Origin: Vulcanimicrobiota bacterium
GTDB taxonomy: Bacteria > Vulcanimicrobiota > JAJTBE01
Assembly: GCA_021107945.1 (NCBI GenBank)
Contig: JAIORV010000201.1
Span: 1 to 64,000 of the forward strand
Length of the DNA stretch: 64,000 nucleotides
Direction of reading: 5' to 3'
The translations under genes were made by a program, and so were the position numbers. Positions 63,733-64,000 of the stretch are shown here, one piece after another. Numbering within the stretch: position 1 is the stretch's first letter; each line of letters starts with the position of its first letter. Under the pieces are notes generated by a model that saw nothing but the letters and a program-made list of their open reading frames with translations, did no database searches and was not told where the DNA came from.

Positions 63733-64000
63733 TCAAATAACCGAATCCCCATCTTTCAACTCAAAATATTTACACCATGAAAACGGATAATCCCGATAAT
63801 CTTCCACAATCCCTTTTCTCACCGGGTTTTCAAGAATATACTTGCCAATATCGTATGTCTCCTCCTCATCCCGGAGAATATGGTCATAGAAACTCCTTTG
63901 CCATAATTTGCGCCCGGTCTTTTGCTTGAAGGCATAACCGGTTTTCTGTTTGAAATTTTTGATGAAGCCTTTCATGTCCGAGGATTCGTTGAGTCCGCTG
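63733..64000 (-). CDS. REP-associated tyrosine transposase (RAYT), cut by window edge
   Basis: The last 89 or so residues of a Y1/IS200-like transposase. LWQRSFYDHILRDEEETYDI and YILENPVRKGIVEDYRDYPFS match the C-terminal helix and tail of TnpA-REP proteins. The frame is open through 64000, so the catalytic Tyr/His part lies outside. These enzymes move or maintain REP palindromes. A duplicated GYAFKQKTG / KNFKQKTG segment is odd. It may explain some of the palindromes in this window. Confidence 0.8.
   Translation of the reverse strand, partial: SGLNESSDMKGFIKNFKQKTGYAFKQKTGRKLWQRSFYDHILRDEEETYDIGKYILENPVRKGIVEDYRDYPFSWCKYFELKDGDSVI

Overview
The window looks like chromosomal DNA of a free-living, didermic, moderately AT-rich bacterium. 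Lipoproteins with lipoboxes, a Wzz-type polysaccharide chain-length protein, PMT-type membrane glycosyltransferases, Ser/Thr kinases with FHA partners, B12-dependent radical SAM enzymes, several U32-family proteins and a very heavy load of short interspersed palindromes fit an uncultured candidate-phylum lineage. No rRNA or tRNA gene is present, and I cannot name the phylum from sequence alone.

Layout. 1-6 kb: a half-length flotillin-like gene, full-length floA, a membrane-anchored unknown, an EFR1-type flavodoxin/ferredoxin and two unknowns. 6-10.3 kb: a signalling block on the minus strand, made of an FHA membrane protein, a Ser/Thr kinase fused to a periplasmic-binding-type domain, and a membrane-anchored pseudokinase. 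10.5-16 kb: an AAA ATPase/TOPRIM-like pair and two paralogous RDD membrane proteins. 16.4-18.1 kb: uppS-cdsA. 18.5-32.7 kb: an orphan sugar-binding-type lipoprotein, two PMT-like glycosyltransferases (one apparently frameshifted into a PQQ-type beta-propeller), a sialidase-fold protein, a sugar epimerase, a B12 radical SAM enzyme and an FAD oxidoreductase. 32.7-36.8 kb: a second B12 radical SAM enzyme divergent from a 40-codon gene, not an ordinary long ORF, that looks like a RiPP precursor with a near-consensus promoter, followed by a methyltransferase/TPR/unknown operon. 37-40.6 kb: a tandem duplication of a Na/phosphate cotransporter. 40.7-50.3 kb: DUF4919-like protein, leuS, S10 carboxypeptidase, a lipoprotein hydrolase, a U32 protein and a nucleotidyltransferase pair. 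50.8-57.9 kb: Wzz and a GT4 glycosyltransferase flank six small genes in three minus-strand transcription units. 58-63.7 kb: a B12 radical SAM enzyme, three U32 proteins and an HExxH protein. The right edge cuts a REP-associated (RAYT/Y1) transposase.

Two things stand out. First, the six-gene block at 52.3-56.3 kb: at least three products share an ElaB/DUF883-like helix (E-x-P followed by a Gly-rich membrane segment), and all three transcription units start with the same promoter, in which a TGGAAC direct repeat of 11-bp period abuts a -35/-10 pair with 17-bp spacing. This looks like an undescribed co-regulated membrane system. Second, the window is saturated with short hairpin repeats. One family (10 copies) shows compensatory base changes in its stem, and repeat-derived DNA has entered at least five coding sequences in frame, in two of them in the same reading frame, like the Rickettsia palindromic elements. 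A 274-281 bp MITE-like element with terminal inverted repeats is also present.
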